A stretch of DNA of 64,000 bases. Origin: Acheta domesticus (lineage: Eukaryota; Arthropoda; Insecta; Orthoptera; Gryllidae). Under the pieces are notes generated by a model. It searched no databases. It saw nothing but the letters and a program-made list of their open reading frames with translations, and had not been told where the DNA came from. The number at the start of each line of letters is the position of its first letter. The stretch's first letter is position 1. The DNA is taken from contig JAHLJT010000631.1 in NCBI GenBank assembly GCA_031308135.1, forward strand, positions 218,765,536 through 218,829,535. The letters run 5' to 3'. The translations under genes were made by a program, and so were the position numbers. Shown here piece by piece: positions 11,321 through 22,420 of the stretch.

Positions 11321-12138
11321 GAAGCAACAATACGTCACTAATTTATTTTACTTATTTTTCCTATCAAATGTTATTTGAATGTCTTATATTCTCCTTCGGA
11401 TGGCTTTGATAAACATTGGTAAATAAATGAAAAGTCTTCAGTTTTGTTTTATTTTGTCAGATGTTGCGATGGATTTTGTCAAATTTTTCTTCCTGGTCGG
11501 ATATATCTTTTAGTTTTCTTTAATCGCTCCTCCATCTGTTGACGCCTAAATGACCAACCACATTTTACTGCGGTCACTATAGCGTCAGATAATCTTTCCA
11601 GAGAGTGCTCACACCACACCAAGGGCAAGGGAGTTAAGGTACGACGATAATTGCTGTTACATGAGATTCGGAAAATGTACACCAAGACACCGACACTTTC
11701 AGGAGGATGAAGGAATGGTACTAACTTGGTAAAACGTATTATTGTCTCTCACAAACGTCGCACTGATTTGTCCGCCGCACAAACAGAACGAGAGACAAAG
11801 AATATTACTTGTTAGCTGATGCATTGTGGTTGGGAAATACTAACGTGCACCACAATCATGTGCCACAATACGTTGATAAACAATCATGCCTAAATGAGAC
11901 TTAAACCCACGAACCCTCCGAATGACATCGTCTGTATACAGCTACTTCAGTGGTATCAGCCATCAAGATAGGCAATATTTTATAATTTGTAATGTTTGAT
12001 ATTTAATGATAGCTTCGTATTTAAGCAGTTCAAATATTTTCAAAGTATTTTCATATTTAATTTTAGATTACATTTGAATGATACGAAACAAATTGATCAG
12101 TTTTTCACTAGCAAATCAATATGCGTCGCCCAAATAGT
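11321..12138. other. Intergenic DNA, nothing recognised
   Basis: This AT-rich spacer lies between an R copy and a SINE. A minus-strand frame at 11479-11685 has no recognisable domain and no supporting context. Confidence 0.4.
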
Positions 12139-12689
12139 GGACCGGGGAGGTGGCTAAGGTCATCAAGAGATGTCACTGCAGCGCTTCTGATTGGGAGGTC
12201 CTGGGTTCAAGTCCGACGGTGGCTGAATTTTCGACACAAGCTAGATATCTACAACGAGTTCTGTTGCTGTCTGGAAGGGAATTCTAGCGACTGACTGCAC
12301 TGATCGGTAGTTGCCTGTGGCTTCTCCGATCAACTCGAGGCAAATATCAGAGCAGTACCTTAACAAACGGTCCACGGACCTCGTGAGATCTTTTCTTTCC
12401 ATTCCTCGTCTTCCACTATTCCTTAATTACACTTCCATACACTACTCTACCACACCCGCGCCGGGAGATAGGTCGGGAGCTTAGAGCTTGTCCCGGCTGA
12501 GGCGGTGCCCTACTGGTGAGAGATACTAGGGAAAAAACCTGCAAGTGAACGTGCAGGTCGGCACCGTGTCTCACAAATCCAGCGGGAAAAGATCACAGAC
12601 ACATCTTGAGATAAAACATACTACACTTATGAGACTAATTCCCAAAGCAGCTGACGCGAACAAAAAGTAATCAATAAATCAATCAATTA
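12139..12689 (+). repeat. tRNA-derived SINE, family 1, full-length copy
   Basis: The head carries RNA polymerase III-type internal promoter boxes: an A-box-like TGGCTAAGGTC at 12151-12161 and a B-box-like GGTTCAAGTCC at 12204-12214. A roughly 450-bp unrelated body follows, and the element ends in an (AATC)n tail at 12668-12689. Two more copies occur in reverse orientation at 13249-13690 and 52934-53444, sharing the body (TCTCACCAGT..., CCGGGAGA, TACACTACTCTACCACAC-like segment) and tail. Length and layout fit a tRNA-derived SINE. The parent tRNA is not determinable here. Confidence 0.82.
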
Positions 12690-12789
12690 ACCGTAATTGA
12701 TGGTCGGCTTGTCGGTCAGACGAACAGACAGACGGACACACGCAGGTAACTAGATGTAGGATTTACTCCACTTTACTTTTCTCGCGGGC

Positions 12790-13164
12790 GAAGGCAGTGA
12801 AGGTGTAACGATCAAGGCGGAGTGGAGATTAGACGCAGCTCGGGGGCGGTCCGCTGGCGGCGGCGGTGCAGTGCTTCTCCCCGGCCGGCGCTAATGAATG
12901 ATTGATGGGGGGCGGGGCGCCGGGCTCCGCCGGGCCGGGCCGGCAGGGGCACCGCCACCGCCGCCGTGCCGCAAATTGAAATTAACCCAAGTCCGCCGGG
13001 ACAAAGGCCTCCGCCGCCGCCGCCGCCCGGGGCGCAAGAAGCGCCCCACAAGAAAGCCGGCGCGGAATTGCGATGGAGGGTCCCGGAGCAGCGGCCTCCG
13101 GGAGGAGGAAGACGGCGGGTGACACGCCCCGCACTGCTACTCTGGCACTTGTGGAGGGACGGAC
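12790..13164. other. GC-rich island
   Basis: A CpG- and CCG-rich stretch lies between the first two SINE copies, with (CCGCCG)n runs near 13010. Overlapping frames on both strands give Pro/Arg-rich translations and are composition artefacts. It may be a CpG island; no transcription start or splice site can be assigned. Confidence 0.45.
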
Positions 13165-13248
13165 GATGGTAATGAGGGCCCCCGGAACTTCGAGCACTAA
13201 AATAAGAACCAGCACTTACGTAAAATAGCAATATATGCATTTTTTTTA

Positions 13249-13690
13249 TTGATTGATTGATAAGTGATTCCGGGCGCGTCAACTGCTAAGATCATTTGTC
13301 CCGTAAGTGTATTCGATTGTTTGAAAAGTGGAGACTATCTTTCCCCGCTGTATGGTGAGATCCGCCGCCGACCTACAGTGTCGGGTAACGGGTTTTTTCC
13401 CAACCACGTATCTCCCACCAGTGAGACACTTCCCCAGTCGGGACAAGCTCTAAGCACCCGACCGGTCTCCCGGCATGAGTGGTAGTGTAGTGCATGTTAG
13501 TGTATGTGGAAGTAAGGGGTGAGGATAGAATAGGGAAGAGGAAGAAAATATTGCGCGCAGTCCTTAGCCCGTTTGATGCGGTACTGCTCCGGCATTCACC
13601 TGGTGTTGATTGAGAAAGAAACAGAGAAAACTACCGATCAGACCAGCCGACCGCTAGAATTCTCCACCAGACAGACACTTGTAAAGATAC
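13249..13690 (-). repeat. tRNA-derived SINE, family 1, 5'-truncated copy
   Basis: On the plus strand it starts with the reversed tail (GATT)n and proceeds through GGGCGCGTCAACTGCTAAGA, GTATCTCCCACCAG and CCGACCGGTCTCCCGG to TAGAATTCTCCACCAGACAG. It stops before the tRNA-like head, so the Pol III boxes are lost. It is flanked by two imperfect copies of a 75-80-bp sequence, 13165-13239 and 13695-13774 (both start GATGGTAATGAG and end CAATATATGC). These are longer and more diverged than a normal target-site duplication. Confidence 0.8.
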
Positions 13691-13780
13691 AGAAGATGGT
13701 AATGAGTAGAACGCGGAACTTCATGCACTTAAAGTTAAAAATGCAACCCTACACTCAAAATTCTCAATATATGCGCTTGA

Positions 13781-15469
13781 AATAGCCCGTATATGCGCTT
13801 AAAAGTAAGAATATGCCTTAAATAAAAATATTGTTAGCAACAAATAGTATTTATTTATAAACCAACCTTCATTTTACACTGTAGTACAAGACGCTTATTA
13901 CAAAAGTATATTTTTGAACATTATAATAAACAACTATTGACCATGAGAAACAATAGCATTGTTACAAGATGCCATGAGTTTCAGACCAGCCTCCTAAGTT
14001 TATGGGCTCGAATAAAGTAAAACGATTCAAGCGAAAACAATTTTATCGGAAAACTATCGGAAATAGTATGTTGGTATTATAGCTTTGGCATGACTTAATT
14101 CACTTTTCGTTTTAACGTGAAACACGAAAATATCTGACTTCGGCCAACTTCTGCACAAAAGCCCGCTTAAATATGTTTCATAAATATAAATTTGCAGATA
14201 ATGAAAGATACCTCAGAAATATGCAATTATTCAGAATAAAAATGAACAACATTTCCTTTAGTTTTGGAGGCAGGTGAAGTTATACACATCTCCTTTCGAT
14301 ATGCGCAATGAGTAAATATATGAAATTGCAAGAAGAGACGTAGACTCCTAATGAGAATAGAGGTGATGGGTATTACTGCCGAGTCAAAGATAGGGTTGGT
14401 GAAATAGATGAAAGTGTTAATGTCGGTAGTGATCATCTAGATGTCTTAATTCAAGCATAAAAATGATGGTTCAAAGAATGGTTTGTGTTTAAAAGTATAT
14501 TTGGAATATATATTACAATAGGATTTTCCCAAAGATAGTTTAGTTTTACATGAGGTTTAATGTTAATAATTGATAGTTATGAGGATGACATAAGGTTTAA
14601 TGTTATAATAAGTTTTTTCCGAATATAAAAAATAGGTTTATCAGCGGCTTCAAAATAGAGACATTTATATTTTGATTAAAATTAAAACTTATTAATCTTT
14701 GTAAGAAAAATGTATTTTTTGTAACTTGACAAAAATATTTATGTAGTACCGAATTTGAATGTTAGTTCCAAGCAGAAATTTTAACAAAATACAAATATGT
14801 GTACATCGCGGTCAACAACGTTCTGTGTTAAGATGATTATATCAGAGACAGCAATTCGCTTACGTGATAAAAGGCTGTTTTGCTCTGGTTATGAATGATT
14901 CACGAACCATAATTAATATCTGAATATGCTGTATTCCGCTCTTTACCTTCTGCGCTCTACTATTTCTACACCAAAGACCAAATTTGCACAGACGGTTAAT
15001 AAACCTCAGCTCAGCTCCCAAAGCAGAAGGAGCCTTATCTCTCGAGGAGACAATATCGTGAGAAAATCGATAAACTAAAGGGAACATGGAAATTCTCGAA
15101 TAGACGAAGTTGAGGAGTAAAGATTAATGGAAATTTTGAGGTCTTCTCAAGACTTCATAATAGCAAAGGTTCTAGGAATTTGACTTTAAGATATCTTTGA
15201 TAGGTACCTATGGAATTGAGAAAGAAAGTTCTCTAATTGCAGTGGATGGTCCAATTTTCTTCCTTTTAAAAGCGTAATGCGTAGATGAAGAGATAAATAT
15301 CATGATAGAGGACATCAGCGTTTGAATAGACACTCGGTATTTGGTACCCAGTTACAGAAAGAAACTGTATCAAAAGGCTTTTAAAATCTCGAAGTATTCT
15401 GATTTATTTCACAAAAATTAAGTAATGGTATTACATTACTGATATTAAAAAATATGGAATTATATTTTA
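13781..15469. other. AT-rich intergenic DNA
   Basis: This is AT-rich sequence with short local duplications (AGGTTTAATGTTA near 14550 and 14592). No coding fragment, SINE head or paired inverted repeat was recognised. Short minus-strand frames (14227-14436, 14860-15087) are domain-free. Confidence 0.4.
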
Positions 15470-17524
15470 AAACTAGTGGCGCTATAAGCACACTCTTTCT
15501 CACATTTTCCTAAATTTGCAATTTTCGAAAAGAGATTTCAGAGAAAATGTGACCCGCCGCATTCTTTTAAACATTTCTTCTTCTATTTGTGGAAAAACAA
15601 TAAAGGAAAAATTTGGAGCAGTTTTGAGAAAAATGTTAAGAATTAAAATTAAATTAAAAAAATTATGGGTAATTAAAACGATAAAATGTTTAATTACCAA
15701 TATTTTGCGCCAAATTGCGCGGAAAACTACTCACATTTTCGAGAAGTTGAAGATATTCTTATTTAAAGGTCCACATTTAGGGAAAATTATTTAAAGAAAC
15801 ACGCTTTAACTTTAATGTAATAGTTCTAGGAAGACGTTCCAAAAACTTTGCACTTTCGCAATTTTAAAACTAATGGTGGTACAGAAAATCACATTTCCCG
15901 TATTAGTTTTCTATTACCTTTTGTCTCGGGTATCTATTCAGACTTGTAACATATTTTGCCACTTGCCATCTGTCGCCGCCCGAACTACATTTTTTTGACT
16001 TTAAAATTTCTATGTAGGTCCAGTAATTAGAAATAATAATCATTAAAAAGGCAGTCTTTGATTAATATAATTGATATTACTCTCTACAAAAAAATTTTTT
16101 TTGACCTCTTAGTTTTTCCCTTTCCTAGTAGCAGAAGAAAAATTTTCTTTTAATAATATTAATAATATAAATGGCAATTTTCTTTGAAAAATTTAGAGCT
16201 TTTAAGAAAGTGGCGTTTCAGCGCTACTGTAAATTTAAAATTCGAAGCTCTTTTTCACAGAAAAGTTTTGAGATTTCGAAAATCATCACTAAAAGTCATT
16301 TGAAGTACATCAACTCACAAAAACAATAGTGTTACAAATTTCTGGAAATGTGCATACTAAAGCTGTGAGATATCTTTAGAAAAGTTAGGCCTATATTGGT
16401 GTAATTTTGGAAAAAACAAAAAATAACCAAAAATGAACATACGTCATATTAAAGACTGCACTTGGTACTATCCGTTCCAAACGTTTGAAGAAACAATTTG
16501 GAGCCATTTGTGAGAAAATAACGTTTAAACATTTCTGGAAATGCAAACTTTTTAGCTAGTTTTCACAGAAAATGTTGGAGTTTTCAAAATACTTTACTTG
16601 ACATTATTTAAGGCACATGTACTCATAAATATAATAATGGAGACAAATTGCGGCTAGTGTAAATATTAACGACGTGAGAGACAAGTCAAAAAATTACATA
16701 TTTGTAAATTTACCAAAAAGAAACAAATAAAACAATTGGACGATTATGTCATCTTATTGAGTATACATAGAACTATCCCTACAAAAATTTTAAAGAAAGA
16801 ATTGAAGCTTTTCTGAGAAATTCGTGTTTAAGTATTTTTTAAAGTAGCACATATTGCACGTAATATTTGCGCAAAAACCACTAAAATTTTCAAAAAATGT
16901 TTTTGATAAAAGAACTCATTATGGAGAATAAATTTTATTTGAAAGAACAATTTCTATCTTTAATTTTGTAGTTGTAGGAATGACCGAAAAAAATCAAAAT
17001 TTTACAATTTTTGAAAATTTAGCATTAACCGTGAAAATGGGACCTAAGTCACCTTAATATGTGTATTTTTTCTATTGTTACCAGAAATTTAAATAAAACA
17101 TTTGGAGGCGTTTTTGAGAAAATTTTGAAAATATCGAGGGGATTCATGTAAAGTACCCCCCCGTTTTACGGAATCATTTTCAAAATCTCAAAGCTTCGAC
17201 TCGAGCCAGATCAAAAGGGGTTTCTTCGATTTTAAAAAACATCGTACGTATGGTTTGGACGCTAGTAGTGATCATAGACGGACGGACAGACGGACGTTTT
17301 TCTTTCAATTGGTTTTCCTGTATCAAGGACCCAGGAAACAGTGATTCTTACCACACAACGTGTTAGGTGATTTTAGTTCTTAATTTAGAAACTGGATTTA
17401 TCCTCTTTTTTGTTAAAGAGCCCCGCACTGAATTTTTCCTGACGAAAATCCGCCGTTTTTTCGGGCACCATTACATATATTTCCCTATACTACGTATATT
17501 ACTCCATATACGTACACGAAAGTA
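15470..17524 (-). repeat. R-family repeat, copy 3 (near full length)
   Basis: A partial CTAG-type end occurs near 15475 and a fuller one at 15870 (reversed CTAATGGTGGTACAG... ATTTCCCGTATTAG). The body then carries repeated ATTTGGAGCCATTT-like and GAAAATTTTGAAAA-like segments. At 17250-17290 lie a reversed core (GGACGCTAGTAGTGATCA) and GGACGGACAGACGGACG tract, then GTATCAAGGACCCAGG. It ends with the palindromic TTTCCCTATACTACG...ACGAAAGT end at 17480-17524. Between 15870 and 17524 it spans about 1.65 kb, giving the probable full size. No transposase or reverse-transcriptase motif is visible. Confidence 0.65.
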
Positions 17525-17890
17525 AAAATTTGGAATTTCAAAGAGCATGAGACTTGCATCATTTTCTTCAGCGTCCTTTACGCTATTCAAAGAAAAAGTT
17601 TGACACAAAAACTGTATATCATTTTTGAGAACATTTTGAAAAATCTATAAAGCTTCATCTAATAACCTGTAGAAATCAAAATATCCATTTGAAACTCCCA
17701 AAACCTCGAGTACATTTAGGTCGATTGGGGAGTATTCATTTTGAAAAACGTCGGCCAAACGGTTTAGACGCTAGCATTGACCACAGGCGGACAGAGACAA
17801 ATAAACAGACTTTTTGCCGTCAATCGATTTTTCAGAATCAAGGACCCATAAACAATGATTTCTGGATACACCACCTGTATCCAGAAATTA
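17525..17890 (-). repeat. R-family repeat, copy 4 (partial)
   Basis: Immediately beyond the end of copy 3 the core landmarks recur: TTAGACGCTAGCATTGACCA, a purine-rich GGCGGACAGAGACAAAT tract, TTTTTGCCGTCAATCGATTT and TCAAGGACCCATAAACA. The terminal modules are missing. Having two cores in a row suggests one element landed next to another, or a local duplication. Confidence 0.6.
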
Positions 17891-18172
17891 ATTCTTCTAT
17901 AAGTTTTTATTAAAAACGAAACTATTGATTTTGTTTTAAAACAAACATGCATTGATAATTTGTCGATCGTATTTGAATCCATCTTAGCCACTTATTTTTA
18001 TATCTTTTCTGCATGCCTACATAAAGATATATGCATTTGTATGTTACCTTCACAGGCATTAAAGATTCATTAATCATATTTGGTGATCCTGAAGAATGTA
18101 ATTTTCCCAGTCTGGCAACTTTATTTCTAGGATACAACTTATGTTGAAAATATGCACAATATAATAAGAAAG
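17891..18172. other. AT-rich spacer
   Basis: No signal was found in this short stretch between an R piece and a SINE. Confidence 0.4.
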
Positions 18173-18388
18173 GTCGGCCCCGTGGCCGAGATTGCTAAGA
18201 TAATAGTACCGTAGTGGTCTTGGTCCATGGGCTCGCGGGTTTGAGTCCCGCATCTGGCATGGTTGTGTGTTTTTTGTCCCTTCACGCCGTATCATCATCA
18301 TATCTTTTCATACTCATATCATATCGTTACATCCAATAGTGGTCGCTAATGACCAAGTAGTTGATGGGACCTTAAATAACAAAAAAGG
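18173..18388 (+). repeat. tRNA-derived SINE, family 2
   Basis: The head has an A-box-like TGGCCGAGATTGCTA (18183-18197) and a B-box GGTTTGAGTCC (18238-18248), spaced widely as in class II tRNAs (Leu/Ser type, long variable arm). The body includes TATCATCATCATATC and ends TGGTCGCTAATGACC...GTTGATGGGACC followed by an A-rich tail. A second copy lies at 49003-49215 and a 3'-end-only piece at 31307-31362, sharing the CGCTAATGACC/GTTGATG 3' segment. It is a short SINE of about 210 bp whose Pol III boxes are still readable. Confidence 0.78.
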
Positions 18389-18556
18389 GGCGTGGATGCA
18401 CAATAGGATAAGAATGACCGGGATTGTTATGAGGACAGATCTACTAGCATTTTGTCTCGAACGGTATTCTAATCCCATCTCGAGGATACATAATATTGTT
18501 TGTATTTGAGTATCTGTCTCCCAATTGAAGTATATGTAGGATGTCCAGGGAGGAAA

Positions 18557-18856
18557 AGATGGTACGAAAAAATACTTTCTATACAAAAATTTGCATTTCA
18601 GAAACATATAAACATTCCAAAAACATGTAAATAGCTTATTATTTACATACAAAATGAATATATTTTTTCACAAAGAAAATGTAACCCTGTCGAATTGTGT
18701 AAATTGGATGTTTTTTTATTTTTAATTAGTTTTTCTTACTGCAGAAACATATTCATTTTTTTGGTAAATAACAAACTATTTACATTATTTCTGGAGTGTT
18801 AATATATTTCTGAAATGCAAATTTTTGCATAGAAAGGTTTTTGTTTCATATCATCT
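18557..18856. repeat. Fold-back element with arms of about 105 bp
   Basis: The left arm (18557-18662) and right arm (18750-18856) are inverted copies, roughly 75-80 percent alike by eye; the best-kept block is AAATTTGCATTTCAGAAA. An unpaired spacer of about 87 bp separates them. The long imperfect stem suggests a fold-back MITE that has aged in place. If transcribed it would make a long hairpin RNA. No clear target duplication was found. Confidence 0.7.
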
Positions 18857-19269
18857 TTTGGATGCTTATTGCGGGTCAGCCATTCGGAATATCCAAGGAG
18901 CTGACTAGACAAAATATACTTAAAATTGTTCTTGTTTTCGAAGTTTCGGTGTTTTCTCTTTGGACATCTGTGTAGTTTTGTCTGTATTCGCGTATTTGAC
19001 GTTAAGCCAAACAATTTTAGAATAAAACCAACAATGATTTGAAAATCCCAAAGCACATAAATATGGTACGAGTTTGGTTATCGACGCTGGGACAAACCAG
19101 CGTGAAAGGAATAAACGCGAGAAAAATACGAAATATGAATCACTGCGAATGCGACAATGACACGATAATGATTGAAGATTTAGCTATGTAAAGAACCTGA
19201 GAACGAATGGATATAGAATAAATGGAAGGATTAAACCGAAGGCGTGCAGGAATTCAAAGATATCTCCAC
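18857..19269. other. AT-rich intergenic DNA
   Basis: No recognisable feature. A minus-strand frame over 18799-19056 partly overlaps the fold-back arm and is not credible. Confidence 0.35.
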
Positions 19270-19665
19270 TGGATTTCTCGTCGAGTGTGACCGCCCACAA
19301 GCGCGGAGCCTGAACGCAAATGCAGCACGCATCAGCCGACCGTTCCACGAAGAGCGGGCCGAGGGCGACGGCAGCGCCGCGGCGGCGGCGGTGGCGGCGG
19401 CCGCAGGCTCAGCGCACTGGGCGTGACTCGAATCCGGAGGCGGACAGATGAACCGAATCGGCCGAGCCGAGAACGAATTGAAACTGATAGACTAAAACCT
19501 GACACATGGGCGCGACGCGCTGCCAGAATGCGGGATTCGCAGCGATGCGGAACGCCGGCGAATTCCGTGCGTCATAAACCGCGGGGGCGGCATTTATCAA
19601 AGGAACGCCCCGTCACGTGCGGACGCGGCGCCTCCCAAATGTAATTGTCTTTTAGGGCGCGCTGC
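19270..19665. other. GC- and CpG-rich island
   Basis: This is a sharply bounded GC-rich block with many CpGs (for example GCGGCGGCGGTGGCGGCGGC near 19380) inside AT-rich DNA. Short frames cross it on both strands without domain content. It may be a CpG island; nothing decides the direction of any transcription. Confidence 0.45.
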
Positions 19666-21559
19666 GAAGACGAATTAATTATCTGCGCAAGCGAATTTGC
19701 CTCGCAGAGACAGAAAGAGAGAGAGGGGAGGATAAAATCCTTCGAGAAGGTCTTGATTGAAACATTTGTTCCTCAGAAAATGTTTGAACTATGTTTCTGT
19801 TAATTGTAAATATTTTGATAAAACTTTATAGGGTTTAATAACTTTGTGAATAGTTATAATTGACTTTGTGAATAGCTATAATTGATTTTATAACTTTTAA
19901 TTATAATAAATTTGTCATTAAGGATTTCAAATACTAAAACAATTCATATTTTTTCCTATGGGTATCATATCGTACAGTTATCAGCGTCTTCCATTCTAGA
20001 CACATCACATACTACTGTAACTAAAAAAATATGCATGTTAATTAAAACCGTTGAAATTCTCTTGTTCTGTTGTGTAGTGGAACTTCCCTTTAACATCGAC
20101 GACTTTCCTTTTTTGACTCGCCTCGGGATTTTTCCGATGGAGACATGTCAGTGCAAATAATACAAAATTAACTTTTTAATACGCCGCGCGCGAAATAATG
20201 TTTCTCGCGCTTGTTTGCAAAACGGCTTCTTTTTTTCATTCTCACTAATGTAACGCGAAATGTTGCGAAGCGTGCGCAAAACACCTTTCGTGCACGCTGC
20301 GTTGAAAAATAGAATGCACAAAACGAGGCGATTGGCGCACTTGTCACGTAAATTACTGTGCAAGCGAACATAATCTTATACGTCAGGCCTTTAAAGGATT
20401 AGAGAAATTTCCATTTTTCCATGTAGTGCTCCGTTTTTAAATAATATCTTGTAACCGTTACATTGTCAGTACACAGAGGGGAGTACCTACAATCACCTAA
20501 TTTTAGATACATTTATTTGAGTTTGTGTAGCTTAGTTTTTTTGTGATTAAAAATTTTCGAAACAATGGTAGCTACTGCTGGGAAAACAATATATTTACTG
20601 ACGGTCTATAATTGTAATAAAAGAAAAATATTCTGCAACGCAAAAACCTCTTAGTTACATTTTCACATTTTGGCTACCCTCCTCAGATGTTTTCTTCCAA
20701 GTTTAACTAAAATTCCAGAATTTTAGAAATAATCCTCTTCTTAAAATATCTCCACAAAATTCAAACCTGTGTCATAATTGCATTGAAGATGGATTCATGT
20801 AAAAATCACGATTTTTTTCTTGTTAGACTCAGAATCTTAATACTATTAATATTTTTCATAGACCAAATACTAAGAAATTTAGTATTGAAGCGAAACTTCT
20901 GATATATATTTACCTGACGTAACATGTAAAATTAAGCTTGTAGAATCAGTATTGCACATGAAAGCCTTATCGTTCATTCGAGAACAGGTGTATCATCTAA
21001 ATAATAGATTACAGATAATAGATTACACCCTGATTTCGTACCGCAATCTTCGATATTTCAATGGAAGTTCATTTCATGCAAAACTTCATTTCTGGCAAAA
21101 CGTTTTAAATCAGATGGACAGTGATGTCATAATGGATATTGGGCTATCGATTCCTGAAAATTCACATATCATTGAAAGAATCTTCAATCTCACTGAAATG
21201 TAGACCAATAAATAATCTTTTTGGGGGAATCCGTAAGCCAGAGGAATTGGTGAGTGTTTCCTAGCGAATTTTATAACAATAATAGTTTCTATTCAGGCCT
21301 TAGAGTGGGCTTAATTTATTTACATTATATTGAAGGGTTGCTTTCAACGGTGAAAGGTAGGATTGCCAGATGTGTTCCAAAAAAAATTAGAGAGCCTTTC
21401 TGAAATGGACAACTTTCAACGAATTTGGTAATCCTTCTTTTTTGAATATATTGCACGACTTATTAATGGAGTTGCCTTTAAGTGAAGAAACGAATTACAG
21501 GATATTTCTTTAAAACCGGTCATTCTTTTGTCCATTTCACCAAATTTTTCTTATCCGGA
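19666..21559. other. AT-rich intergenic DNA
   Basis: Minor features only: a 24-bp direct duplication (CTTTGTGAATAG.TATAATTGA) at 19840-19885 and a small CpG-rich patch at 20180-20350. The plus-strand frame at 20952-21203 (83 codons) has no recognised domain and no regulatory context. Confidence 0.4.
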
Positions 21560-22090
21560 CAGACATGAATAAGCCGGACTGTCCAATCGAAACCCGGGCA
21601 TCTAGTAACCATAGTGAAGACCCACGGAGGAAGGCCACGGCTTGTTCTCATCCGAGCATTCCAGGACAGTCCTCCTGCTTGGTGGAGGCCATGAGGAAGC
21701 GTCGATCGCTTGATTTCATTGATTGATTGATGATTGTGTGTTTTCTTGAGCGTCTTATATTCCCGGAGGTGGCGGTGTTCCTCACTGTTAGAACGTGAGA
21801 TCCGGCACTGAGCTCCTCGTCCGTCGACGGCTTTCTCCTCCAGGTGTCTCCACAAACGTGGCCGCCCCAGCCGGGGCAAGCGTCTGGTTTCGTACAGGGC
21901 CGTGAGCGTTGATCTTTGAGGGAACCCGAGCGGCGGGCCGTTCTGGCGCAGCGCGAGGCACGCGCCTCTGACTGCTAATTGAAAGCGAAGCGAAGCGAGC
22001 GAGGGGCACGCGACACGTGCCGCGGAGGCGCCTCGCCGCGACACCTGACCTCCCGTAATGAACCTCCGCCCACGCGACGGCGCTCTCGCT
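21560..22090. other. GC-rich island next to a pyrimidine tract
   Basis: GC content rises from about 21640 and is highest at 21820-22080. A minus-strand frame (195 codons at 21520-22107) crosses it. It has no recognisable domain, and its Arg/Ala/Pro-heavy composition is what CpG-rich DNA gives, so I do not call it. A GATTGATTGATG run at 21719 resembles a SINE family 1 tail but has no body behind it. Confidence 0.4.
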
Positions 22091-22420
22091 CTTGCGACTC
22101 CTCTCATCGTCCTTTTTTCCTTCCATTTTTTCCCTTCACATCATTATTGTTTCTTCTAGGTTTTCTTTCTTCTACTCCTTTTTCTCTTCTATTTTCCTTG
22201 TTTCTCTTTCTTCTCTTCGTTTTTCTCTCTCTTTTTTCCTGTTCCCTTTTCCTTCTTCTTTTTGCTTCTCTTATTTTCCCTCTCTCTGTTTTCCTCTTCT
22301 CTTCCTTTTTTATTCCTCCTTTTTCTCCTTATTTTTCTCCTCCCACTTCTCCTTATTTTTCTCATCGTTCTTCGTATTCATTTTTGGGTTGTTTGAAGCG
22401 ATTACCACGAAAGTAAATTA
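22091..22420. repeat. 330-bp polypyrimidine tract
   Basis: The plus strand is almost pure C/T (TTTTTCTCC, TTCTTTT and similar phrases) with few purines from about 22091 to 22375. The phrase TTTTTCTCCTTATTTTTCTC appears near 22320. Ser/Phe/Leu-rich frames through it are artefacts. Such tracts can adopt triplex structures; here it is only a compositional call. Confidence 0.7.

Noticed and set aside
12139..12230. A functional tRNA gene
   Set aside because: The A and B boxes are present but the acceptor stem does not close and a long conserved body plus AATC tail follows; a SINE explains it better. The same holds for the heads at 18173, 36434 and 57975.
20952..21203. Plus-strand 83-codon frame as a small gene
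   Set aside because: No domain, no splice or promoter context, and AT-rich surroundings make it a chance frame.
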